Source: Rickettsia typhi (GTDB lineage: Bacteria > Pseudomonadota > Alphaproteobacteria > Rickettsiales > Deianiraeaceae). From it: 26,405 nt of DNA. Numbering within the stretch: the stretch's first letter is position 1; each line of letters begins with the position of its first letter. Below the pieces are notes generated by a model. It did not search any database. It was not told where the DNA came from and was given only the letters and a program-made list of their open reading frames with translations. The DNA lies in the NCBI GenBank assembly GCA_945878495.1, contig CAMCTP010000005.1, forward strand, positions 1 to 26,405, given 5' to 3'. Below, one piece after another: positions 14,793 to 23,200 of the stretch. Position numbers and translations under genes: made by a program.

Positions 14793-17243
14793 TTAAGAAT
14801 CAATATCAGAAACAGTCAATGCATTTTCAATAATGAAATTTCTTCTTGGCTCAACGACTTCTCCCATTAGAGTTGTGAATACTTCATCGGCTTTTTCAGC
14901 ATCATCGATCGTAACTCTTATCAATGTTCTTGCGTTTGGGTCTAATGTCGTTTCCCATAATTGGTCAAAGTTCATCTCTCCGAGACCCTTAAATCTCTGA
15001 ATTGAAGATCCTTTTTTACCAACCTCTTCAATAATTTTTGCAAATTCAATTTGCGATGTAAAAGTAAATTCCGCTTTATTGTGAAAAAATACACAACGTC
15101 CCATAGAAACATCACAAGCATTTGTAATCAATTGATTATTAAGAATTTTTACAAATTCCGGCATCAGCAAGGTCTTATCAGTTATCACGAAACGACTTTC
15201 AACGCCACGAACCATTCTCGATGCAATCATTTCATTCAAAATAACCTCATTATCATCCTTGCTAACGATAACTTGATTTGCAGAAAATTTCCATCTCTCC
15301 TCATCGTAACCAGAAATTAAAGAATTTGCAATATTTTCCATTGCGACAACTTTTTCCTTTAATTGATCAAAATCTGCGAAAATTTTAGCTGATGATTTTG
15401 TCAAAATTAAAGCCATTAATACGGATTTATCAATTCTAAGTGGAACTTGAGATACCAATCTTGAAAGCTCAAAAACTCCTTTTAAAACCTCGGTCAAATG
15501 ATCTCCGGAAACTTGAAGACCTGCTTCATTTACCAGAGTGGATCCATTACTTGCATTGTCTATGATATATGCCGAATAGGCATTTCCATCTTTTAGATAA
15601 ACCTCTTTCCCATCTTTTTTTACTCTGTATAATGGCGGTTGAGCAATATATAGATATCCTTTTTCAACAATCCCCCTTAATTGCCTAAAGAAGAATGTTA
15701 GCAATAATGTTCTAATATGAGATCCATCGACATCGGCATCTGTCATTATTATAATTTTATGATATCTCAATTTTGATATATCCATCAACCCTTTGTCTGC
15801 CATAATTCCAAGCGCACCAAGTAGCGTTGTTACAACATCTGATGAAAGTATTCTATCTGCCCTAACCTTTTCAACGTTCAATATTTTACCACGTAATGGA
15901 AGTATTGCTTGAGTTTTTCTATCTCTACCCTGTTTTGAAGTACCACCGGCAGAGTCTCCCTCAACAAGAAATAATTCAGATAATGCAGGATCTTTTTCTT
16001 GGCAATCGCTTAATTTACTTGGCATTGAAAAGCTATCAAGTGCTGTTTTTCTTCTAGCTAATTCACGAGCTTTTCTTGCCGCAATTCTTGCTTGAGCTGC
16101 AAGAGTTATTTTATCAATAATTTGTTTTGCTTCTTTTGGATTTCTTTCAAAAAAATCACATAATTTATCGTATGTAACAGATTCAGCAACCGTTCTAACT
16201 TCAGCTGAAACAAGTTTATCTTTTGTTTGAGATGAGAATTTTGGATCAGGAACTTTTGCAGAAATAATGCAAGTAAGACCCTCTCTGATATCGTCAGATG
16301 TAACCTCAACTTCCTGTTTTTTCGTCATGTGCTGAGGTATATATTGATTTACAGCCCTTGTTAAACCTCCTCTAAATCCTGCCAAGTGAGTACCACCATC
16401 TCTTTGAACTATATTATTCGTAAAGCATTTGCACGTTTCATGATAAACATCTGTCCATTGTAAAGCTATATCAACAACTATATCGTCTTGCGATCCACTT
16501 AAATATATCGCTTCATGTAAAGCTACTTTTGATCTTGATACATATTTTACAAACTCCAAAAGACCACCGTCATATTTCATATCGGCTTCTTTTTCCTTTC
16601 CAAGTCTTAGATCTTTTAATATAATATGAACCCCTTTGTTAAGAAAAGCAAGCTCCCTGATTCTGTCGTGAAGTATTGAAAACTCGAATTCGTTCTGATT
16701 GGTAAAAGTTTCCTTTGATGGCATAAAAGTAACCTCTGTGCCTCTTTTTTTAACACCATCCCTAACGCATTCAAGCGGAGCAACAGCATCACCATGAGCA
16801 AATTCCATAAAATGCTCCTTGCCATCTCTGCAAATTCTTAATTTCAACCACACAGACAAAGCATTTACAACGGAAACGCCCACACCATGCAAACCACCTG
16901 ATACCTTGTACGAATTTTTATCAAATTTACCACCTGCATGTAGCTGAGTCATTACAACCTCCGCAGTAGAAACTCCTTCATCATGCATATCGGTCGGTAT
17001 ACCTCTTCCATTATCAGATACCGTTACCGAACCATCTTCGTTGATTGAAACATTTATTAAATTGCAATGTCCCGCAAGTGCTTCATCTATTGCATTATCC
17101 AAAACTTCATAAACCATGTGGTGAAGACCGGTTCCATCATCTGTATCCCCTATGTACATCCCAGGCCTTTTTCTTACCGCATCTAGACCTTTTAGTACTT
17201 TTATACTATCTGCTCCATATTCTTGATTTGATAAATCTGACAT
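14793..17243 (-). CDS. gyrB: DNA gyrase subunit B
   Basis: GyrB is the ATPase subunit of gyrase (GyrA2GyrB2), which introduces negative supercoils. The 816-residue product is full length. The GHKL ATPase motifs are Y-E-V-L-D-N-A-I-D-E-A (catalytic Glu46, Mg-binding Asn50), D-N-G-R-G-I-P (from residue 77) and G-G-L-H-G-V-G (from 116). S-S-Q-T-K-D-K-L carries the transducer Lys. The TOPRIM domain has E-G-D-S-A-G-G (Glu428) and D-A-D-V-D-G-S-H (Asp502, 504, 506). The roughly 165-residue insert of Gram-negative GyrB follows, then Q-R-F-K-G-L-G-E-M. The C-terminus E-P-R-R-N-F-I-I-E-N-A is typical. ATG at 17243 gives the standard N-terminus; no clear ribosome binding motif precedes it. It lies 82 bases downstream of def, with a possible own promoter in that gap. 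It converges with mlaC across an 89-base gap without a convincing terminator. Confidence 0.98.
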   Translation of the reverse strand: MSDLSNQEYGADSIKVLKGLDAVRKRPGMYIGDTDDGTGLHHMVYEVLDNAIDEALAGHCNLINVSINEDGSVTVSDNGRGIPTDMHDEGVSTAEVVMTQLHAGGKFDKNSYKVSGGLHGVGVSVVNALSVWLKLRICRDGKEHFMEFAHGDAVAPLECVRDGVKKRGTEVTFMPSKETFTNQNEFEFSILHDRIRELAFLNKGVHIILKDLRLGKEKEADMKYDGGLLEFVKYVSRSKVALHEAIYLSGSQDDIVVDIALQWTDVYHETCKCFTNNIVQRDGGTHLAGFRGGLTRAVNQYIPQHMTKKQEVEVTSDDIREGLTCIISAKVPDPKFSSQTKDKLVSAEVRTVAESVTYDKLCDFFERNPKEAKQIIDKITLAAQARIAARKARELARRKTALDSFSMPSKLSDCQEKDPALSELFLVEGDSAGGTSKQGRDRKTQAILPLRGKILNVEKVRADRILSSDVVTTLLGALGIMADKGLMDISKLRYHKIIIMTDADVDGSHIRTLLLTFFFRQLRGIVEKGYLYIAQPPLYRVKKDGKEVYLKDGNAYSAYIIDNASNGSTLVNEAGLQVSGDHLTEVLKGVFELSRLVSQVPLRIDKSVLMALILTKSSAKIFADFDQLKEKVVAMENIANSLISGYDEERWKFSANQVIVSKDDNEVILNEMIASRMVRGVESRFVITDKTLLMPEFVKILNNQLITNACDVSMGRCVFFHNKAEFTFTSQIEFAKIIEEVGKKGSSIQRFKGLGEMNFDQLWETTLDPNARTLIRVTIDDAEKADEVFTTLMGEVVEPRRNFIIENALTVSDIDS

Positions 17244-17280
17244 GCGAAAAATAACTCGTTAATAAACAACAAACCATTCC

Positions 17281-17307
17281 ATCATAAAAAGCAAGGAAAA
17301 AATTCAA
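17281..17307 (-). promoter_or_regulatory. Possible gyrB promoter
   Basis: On the minus strand TTGAAT (17307-17302) and TATGAT (17286-17281) are separated by 15 bases, in the gap between def and gyrB. The boxes are good but the spacing is shorter than the preferred 17, so this is only a candidate. Read-through from def is equally possible. Confidence 0.3.
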
Positions 17308-17325
17308 TCCAATCTTACTATATTA

Positions 17326-17847
17326 TTAATATTTTTTCTTCAATTTTTGAGCTTTTTTTAAAATAGCCTGTTTTTCAAAAGCAGAATTTACCCTGTCATG
17401 CATTGTTATGCCATTAATGTGATCAAATTCATGCTGAATACAGACAGCCGCCAAATCACTTGCTAAATCTTCATAGCGATTACCATTTTCATCAAAATAT
17501 TTAATTTTTATAATACTGGGTCTGGCAATCCAAACATTTTGCTCAGGAAAAGACAAACACCCCTCTTCAAAATCATTCATTTCACTATTAATAATTTCTA
17601 TTTCTGGATTAATAAAACAGTATTGTTTTTCATTCATTGATTTTGATTTCGATTCAGTTAGATCCATAACAAAAATCTTTTTATCGATTCCAACCTGATT
17701 AGCAGCAAGACCTATGCCCCTATAAAACCTCATGCTTTCAAACATATCATCTACATTTTGTAATAACTCCTTGTCAAAAGAGTCAACAAGCTTGCACGGT
17801 TTTGTTAAAAATGGATCAGGGTAAATTATTAGTTTTAAAAGTGACAT
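17326..17847 (-). CDS. def: Peptide deformylase
   Basis: This metalloenzyme removes the formyl group from the N-terminal methionine of new proteins at the ribosome. All three family motifs are seen in the 173-residue product: G-I-G-L-A-A-N-Q (residues 44-51), E-E-G-C-L-S (metal ligand Cys97) and Q-H-E-F-D-H (ligands His139 and His143, catalytic Glu140). The length is normal for the alphaproteobacterial type. ATG at 17847 gives the usual opening L-K-L-I-I-Y-P-D-P. It is diverged from rpsO across 130 bases of very AT-rich sequence and is followed by gyrB. The common partner fmt is not next to it here. No ribosome binding motif is visible upstream. Confidence 0.97.
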   Translation of the reverse strand: MSLLKLIIYPDPFLTKPCKLVDSFDKELLQNVDDMFESMRFYRGIGLAANQVGIDKKIFVMDLTESKSKSMNEKQYCFINPEIEIINSEMNDFEEGCLSFPEQNVWIARPSIIKIKYFDENGNRYEDLASDLAAVCIQHEFDHINGITMHDRVNSAFEKQAILKKAQKLKKKY

Positions 17848-17925
17848 TTGATTTAGAAAAATTTCATTGATATAGATAGTTAAAAAAGATTGTTTTTAAA
17901 AAATCAAGGTTTAATAAAAAAATAC

Positions 17926-17954
17926 TTGACAAAAAAAAAAGTCGCCTTATTGAA
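17926..17954 (+). promoter_or_regulatory. Promoter for the rpsO-rplM-rpsI run
   Basis: A perfect -35 box TTGACA (17926-17931) is followed by a spacer beginning with nine A residues. The -10 expected near 17948-17954 is weak (TATTGA or ATTGAA). ATG of rpsO is 24 bases further on. The consensus -35 and the A-tract make a promoter likely; the exact -10 is uncertain. Confidence 0.5.
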
Positions 17955-17977
17955 ATACAAAATGTTTAAATATATTT

Positions 17978-18265
17978 ATGAAAACAAATACCGAGGCTAC
18001 AATTTATACATTCGAAGATTTGATGTCTAAATTCAAAAGACACGAGTCAGATTCAGGATCGCCAGAAGTTCAAATCATAAAACTTAGCTTTAAAATAGCA
18101 TATTTATCAAGACATTTAAACGAATATAAAAAAGATAATGCAGCTAAAAGAGCATTGATAATAATAGTTAACGAAAGAAAGTCACTTATAAAATATCTAT
18201 ACAAAACAAAGCCAGAAATCTGCAAAAAAATTGCCGAAGCAATAGGTATAAGAGGTAAATGGTAA
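17978..18265 (+). CDS. rpsO: 30S ribosomal protein S15
   Basis: S15 is a primary binder of 16S rRNA in the central domain and helps form a bridge to the 50S subunit. The 95-residue product is slightly longer than the usual 89. The hallmark H-E-S-D-S-G-S-P-E-V-Q-I (residues 27-38) is present, with L-S-R-H-L-N-E-Y-K-K-D and the C-terminal R-K-S-L-I-K-Y-L and I-R-G-K-W. ATG at 17978 fits the family N-terminus, which here carries a few extra residues. No ribosome binding motif is visible. It heads a tight run with rplM 15 bases downstream. The common neighbours truB and pnp are not adjacent here. Confidence 0.97.
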   Translation: MKTNTEATIYTFEDLMSKFKRHESDSGSPEVQIIKLSFKIAYLSRHLNEYKKDNAAKRALIIIVNERKSLIKYLYKTKPEICKKIAEAIGIRGKW

Positions 18266-18280
18266 ATTTTAATTAATAGA

Positions 18281-18772
18281 ATGACTACAACATACAAAAA
18301 ATCAGAAACTAACCTTTCTTTTGCTAAACCAATAGCACTTAAGCAAAACATAATAATAAACGCTGAAAATGCGGTTGTTGGAAGAGTTTCTGCCATAATA
18401 GCTCAGTATCTAATGGGTAAAAATAAACTTACATTTACACGTGGCGTAGACATGGGTTCCAATGTAATAGTTTTAAACAGTGATAAAATAAAATTTACCT
18501 CCGAAAAAGAAACAACCAAAACTTACTGGAGACACACTGGATTTGCAGGTGGAATAAAATCTACAACACCAAGAGAAATGATGGCGAAAGGTAAAAGCGA
18601 CGAAATAATATCTCATGCTGTAAAAGGAATGTTGCCAAAGAATACATTTGGTAGAAATCTTCTAAAAAATTTAAAAATCTTCGCAAACGCCGAACATAAC
18701 ATAACTCAAAAAATAGACCATGTAATCGACCTACAGAATCTAAATCAGAAAAACATATCAACAAAAAAATAG
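18281..18772 (+). CDS. rplM: 50S ribosomal protein L13
   Basis: L13 binds 23S rRNA early in large-subunit assembly. The 163-residue product has V-V-G-R-V-S-A (residues 32-38), G-K-N-K-L-T-F-T and V-D-M-G. These are followed by Y-W-R-H-T-G-F-A-G-G, A-V-K-G-M-L-P-K-N, G-R-N-L-L-K-N-L-K-I-F and A-E-H-N, all in the family order. The usual K-W-Y-x-I-D-A near the start is reduced to N-I-I-I-N-A. Length is a little above the usual 142-155 because of short end extensions. It is followed after 15 bases by rpsI, the classic L13-S9 pair. No Shine-Dalgarno motif precedes the ATG. Confidence 0.97.
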   Translation: MTTTYKKSETNLSFAKPIALKQNIIINAENAVVGRVSAIIAQYLMGKNKLTFTRGVDMGSNVIVLNSDKIKFTSEKETTKTYWRHTGFAGGIKSTTPREMMAKGKSDEIISHAVKGMLPKNTFGRNLLKNLKIFANAEHNITQKIDHVIDLQNLNQKNISTKK

Positions 18773-18787
18773 TATTTTTTAACAAAA

Positions 18788-19348
18788 ATGTCACAAGATA
18801 AAATAGAAGAACTACCAGAAACAAAAAAAAAGATCGAAAAGAAAACTAGTTCTCCAAAAGAGAAAAAAAATTCTGATACTCAAAGCTCAAACTTTACTGT
18901 AAAAAATGTGAAACAAACAAATAAAGATGGAGATTGGATATCTCATGCTGTTGGAAAAAGAAAATCCAGCATAGCAAAAATATGGATTGCAAAATCAAAA
19001 ACAAGCTCTTCCGATGCGATTGATTCAATAAAAATCAATAACAAATCTTTTAAAGACTTTTTTGGCTCAAGAGACGTTTACGCATCCAAAATTCTTCAAC
19101 CATTCGTAACAACAAACACCAATGCCAAAGATTTATTCATAAAAATAACCACTTGTGGCGGAGGACTTACTGGATGTATAGATGCAATCAAGCTTGGAAT
19201 ATCAAGAGCGGTATTTAAGTTTTGTTCTGAAGATGCAAAATCGGCTCTAAAAGTTTCTGGTCTTATGACAAGAGATTCAAGAGTTGTTGAAAGCAAAAAA
19301 TATGGTCTTAAAAAGGCAAGAAAAGCTGAGAGATTCTCTAAAAGATAA
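18788..19348 (+). CDS. rpsI: 30S ribosomal protein S9
   Basis: S9 sits in the 30S head with its basic tail reaching the P site. The 186-residue product has a 50-60 residue Lys/Ser-rich N-terminal extension; such extensions are common in alphaproteobacteria, but this one is long. The core starts at V-G-K-R-K-S-S-I-A-K and includes G-G-G-L-T-G-C-I-D-A-I-K-L-G (usually S/T-G-Q-A, so Gln is replaced by Cys) and T-R-D-S-R-V-V-E. It ends in K-K-Y-G-L-K-K-A-R and the terminal F-S-K-R, whose Arg touches P-site tRNA. The extension is encoded by A-rich DNA with runs of nine (18826-18834) and eight A. It is the last gene of the run; the hairpin terminator at 19379 follows. Confidence 0.97.
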   Translation: MSQDKIEELPETKKKIEKKTSSPKEKKNSDTQSSNFTVKNVKQTNKDGDWISHAVGKRKSSIAKIWIAKSKTSSSDAIDSIKINNKSFKDFFGSRDVYASKILQPFVTTNTNAKDLFIKITTCGGGLTGCIDAIKLGISRAVFKFCSEDAKSALKVSGLMTRDSRVVESKKYGLKKARKAERFSKR

Positions 19349-19378
19349 TACATCAATATCTCTCTTCTTAATTATATA

Positions 19379-19420
19379 AAAAAGATGGTAAAAGATTTAA
19401 ACTTTTATCATCTTTTTTTA
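19379..19420. terminator. Rho-independent terminator between rpsI and the adenylate kinase gene
   Basis: A 16-base left arm (19379-19394, including AAAGATGGTAAAAG) pairs with 19402-19417 across a 7-base loop, with one G-T wobble, and is flanked by T residues. The outer A/T pairs place a T-run after the stem on both strands, so it can end the ribosomal protein transcript and also the rpoB-rpoC-kinase transcript arriving from the right. Confidence 0.8.
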
Positions 19421-19509
19421 TTATGGTAACTCTAAGTATAAATCATTTACAATATCCATTATCAAATATTTAAATTTCTTTGCAAATTTTATATAATTAT
19501 AATGATCTA

Positions 19510-20247
19510 TTATATTTTTCTATTTTGATATCTCAAATCAAGAATATCCGATATACCGCTTGAATGACACTTAATTTCAACTACCTTAATAATATTGTTC
19601 TTAATATTTAGATTTTTAATAAATTTTTCCAAACCATCTTCACCACTAAAGAACTCTTCATAAAGTTTTAATCTTTGTAAAAATATGTCCCGATTATCAT
19701 CTGAACGCTGAGGTGCTCCCGATTTCAAAGAAGATTCTTGCCTTATTTTAAGACCGCTGAGTAATTTATCTTTTTGGCAATTTATAAGAATTATTGAATT
19801 TATTTTGAAACCTAGGCTATCTAAAAAACTTTCAGCACTCTTTAACTGGTATTTGTTTCTTGGAAAGCCATCAAGAATGATTTTTTCTGAATTATTATGA
19901 ATTAAATATTGCCTTAAAAGAGACATTATCACTTCATCGTTAACCATTTTTCCACTCAACATACTGTCGTTAATTTTTTCTTTTAAATTAGTGGATCCAT
20001 TTTTATCACTTGAATTATTAAACCTCAAAATATCTCCAGTTGAAATATGTTTGTATCCAAATCTGTCTTGCATTAGTCCAGAAATGTAACCTTTTCCGGA
20101 TGCCGGAGGTCCAAATATTAAAGCTACTTCATGGTTTTTTGAATTTTTATTAAACCACGAGCCGCTATATATTTTTGGATGCGAGCAGGACATCAAGCAT
20201 AAAGAGACTGAGTATACCACCAATGTTATATATTTTAATCTCATCAT
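19510..20247 (-). CDS. Adenylate kinase-family protein with lipoprotein signal peptide
   Basis: Adenylate kinases interconvert ATP + AMP and 2 ADP. The 245-residue product carries the full motif set: P-loop G-P-P-A-S-G-K-G (residues 46-53), S-T-G-D-I-L-R (69-75), the hinge L-D-G-F-P-R (125-130), Arg169, R-S-D-D-N (181-185) and Arg192. The LID is short and lacks zinc cysteines. Ahead of this core, residues 1-21 form a lipoprotein signal: M-M-R-L-K, a hydrophobic core, lipobox L-M-S-C (Cys21), and then a 20-residue polar linker. ATG at 20247 is preferred; GTG at 20259 would add four residues. It starts 36 bases after rpoC and probably shares its transcript. Family is secure. Export is inferred from the signal, and the substrate could be another nucleoside monophosphate. 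Confidence 0.85.
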   Translation of the reverse strand: MMRLKYITLVVYSVSLCLMSCSHPKIYSGSWFNKNSKNHEVALIFGPPASGKGYISGLMQDRFGYKHISTGDILRFNNSSDKNGSTNLKEKINDSMLSGKMVNDEVIMSLLRQYLIHNNSEKIILDGFPRNKYQLKSAESFLDSLGFKINSIILINCQKDKLLSGLKIRQESSLKSGAPQRSDDNRDIFLQRLKLYEEFFSGEDGLEKFIKNLNIKNNIIKVVEIKCHSSGISDILDLRYQNRKI

Positions 20248-20283
20248 GCCACATTTCACAAAAATACTAACAGATACATATCT

Positions 20284-23200
20284 CTATGGATTAAGAATTT
20301 TTGATTCAATAAAACCAGTACCTATTGGTATAAGTCTTCCAACGGTAATGTTTTCTTTGCATCCCCTTAGGTCATCTTTTCTACCAAAACAAGCTGCTGA
20401 CGATAAAACTTTAACAACCTCTTGGAATGCTGCCGCTGCTAAGAATGAGTCAGTATTAATCGATATTTTTGTAATACCAGTTAAAGATGGTCTAAAATCG
20501 ACTAATTTTTTACCTCCAGAAGCAAGCAAATCATTTGCCTGATTTACAATAGTCATGTTAACAGAATCTCCAGCAACAAAATTAGAATCTCCAGAGTTCA
20601 TTACAACGCACCTAGAAAGCATTCTTTTTATAATGATTTCAATATGTCTTTCATTTATGTTTGACCCCTGTAAACCATATACACCTTGAATTTTACTTGT
20701 CATAAACCTTATCAGCTCTTCTTTTCCATGGGTAGCAAGAATATCATGAAGATCAAGATCTCCATCAACAAGCGTATCACCGCGGAAAACTTTTTGTCCA
20801 TTGTCAACTTTAATATAATCACCTTTTTTAATATATATCTCAACTGGATCAACTGTTTTATCCTCTGGTATTATCTCAAGTCTAACTTTTAATCTTGAAG
20901 AAGTGTCGATAATAACAACTCCATCGCAAGGTGATATAACGGCAGGTTTTTCAGGAACTCTTGCTTCAAAAATACTGTCAACTATCGGAAGTCCTCCGGT
21001 AATATCTTGAATCACGCTTAAATCTGTTTGAATTCTTGCTATAACTTGATTTTTAGATATTTTTTGACCATCTTCACATTGAACAATTGTGTCCTCTGGT
21101 AATAGATAAAAAATCTCATTCCCATTTGCGTCCTTCATCAGATATCCATTAGAATCAGCTATTCCTATTCTTGGCATTAGATATCTACCGTCTCTACCAG
21201 AGTTTGTCACAACTTTTGCTGATGTGTTTGAGTTTTCATCAAATCTATCTCTATAAGAAATACCTTCAACCATATCAATATACTTTACATATCCATCAAA
21301 TTCAGACATTACCGGAGTAATGTATGTATTCCAGCTAGAAATTTTTTGTCCAAAAACAATCGATTGACCACTTTTTACAAAGAGTTCAGCAGATCTTGGT
21401 AAGCTATACGAAGCTATTACCCTGTTGCCATGCCTCGAAGCTATTGATATCTTAAAGTTATTTTTCAAAGTAAAAATCCTATCTTGTGATTGAGAAAAAT
21501 CCTGAGATTCAAATCTTATAATCCCATCAGATTCAGAAAGTATTGTTTTTGTGCTTGATCTCGAAGATATTCCACCAATTTGGAATGTTCTCAATGTCAG
21601 CTGAGTTCCAGGCTCTCCAATTGACTGCGCTGCAACTATACCAACCGGCTCACCAAGTGCTACCATCTTTCTTCTTGCGACATCTTGACCATAACACATA
21701 GCACAAACGCCATTTTTTGACTCACATGTAGCAACTGAACGCACAACTATAAAGTGCAAAGAATCTATTACATCGTAATTTTCTTTCGAAATCATGGTAC
21801 CTTTTGTTAAAACAACAGATCCATCTTCGCCAATGACATCTTCCGCTATCACACGTCCAGAAACAATTTCAGATAGCTTTTTAGATATTTTACCATCAAC
21901 CATTAGAGGCTTGAATGTTAATCCATTTTCAGTACCGCAATCATGCTCAGTAACGACGACATCTTGAGCAACATCAACCAATCTTCTCGTTAAGTAACCA
22001 GCATTCGCAGTTTTTAGAGCTGTGTCGGAAATACCTTTTCTTGATCCATGAGCAGAATTAAAATATTCCATCATATTCAAACCCTCTTTGAAGTTTGATA
22101 TAATTGGCGCCTCGATTACATCACCAGACGGCTTTACCATCAATCCTTTCATTCCAGCCATTTGCTTTAACTGAGACTCAGAACCACGGGCACCTGAACT
22201 TATCATCAAATAAACAGAATTAACGTCATGAGTATCAGCTCCATCTTTAATAATTTTCATCATGTCTGCAGTTACGTTATCAATGCAACGAGACCACTCA
22301 TCTGTAACTTTATTATATTTTTCTTTATATGTAATTAGGCCTGATTTTAATTGATTTTCAGCCTCTTTTACAATATCAAAACTGTGCTTTATAAGCCTTT
22401 CTTTTGATTCTGGAATTTTAATATCATTCAAACCAAGAGATATTCCTGATTCTGTACAAACTTTAAATCCAAATCTCATTGACTCATCGCAGAAATTAAC
22501 CACTAGAGCTTGACCATATTTTTCAAGGATATAGATAATAGCTTTAGAAAGATGTTTTGAATTGAACTGATAGTTAAATATTTCAAAATCCTCCAAGTTA
22601 AACTCTACTCCAACGAGAGAAAATAAAAATAATCTTCCAGCACATGTTTCAACAATCGCAGATCCTTTATTAGTAAATTTTATTTTTGTATTCCAAGAGA
22701 TTGCGCTATTTTCACGAGCCATCATAACCTCTGGTATATTGTGAAAAAAAGGAGAGTCGGCAGAATTTGCTCTATCATCAACAAATATAGATGTCGCATA
22801 GAACAAACCAAGAATTGAATCTTTTGTTGGAGATATAATTGGATTTCCATCACCAGGATTCAATGAGTTACTTGTTGACATCATTAAATTTCTAGCCTCC
22901 ATTTGAGCTTCAATCGATATAGGTAAGTGAACAGCCATTTGGTCTCCATCGAAATCGGCATTAAAAGCCTTACAAACAAGGGGATGTAATTGTATAGCTT
23001 TTCCATTTACCAAAATTATTTCAAAAGCCTGTATCCCAAGTCTATGAAGTGTTGGCGCACGATTTAATAGAACAACCTTATCAGATATAACCTCTATTAA
23101 TATATCCAAAACCTCTCCATGACCTCTATCTTGCATAAATCTTTCGCACGATCTAATTGACGTTGCGTAGCCATATGTGATTAGTTTTGAGAATATAAAT

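Noticed and set aside
18820..18875. A9 and A8 runs near the rpsI start as programmed slippage sites
   Set aside because: The frame is intact through both runs and the encoded Lys-rich extension fits alphaproteobacterial S9; no alternative product of interest arises in the other frames.
20248..20259. GTG at 20259 as start of the adenylate kinase gene
   Set aside because: It adds K-C-G in front of M-M-R-L-K and does not improve the signal peptide; the tandem ATGs at 20247 and 20244 give a standard n-region.
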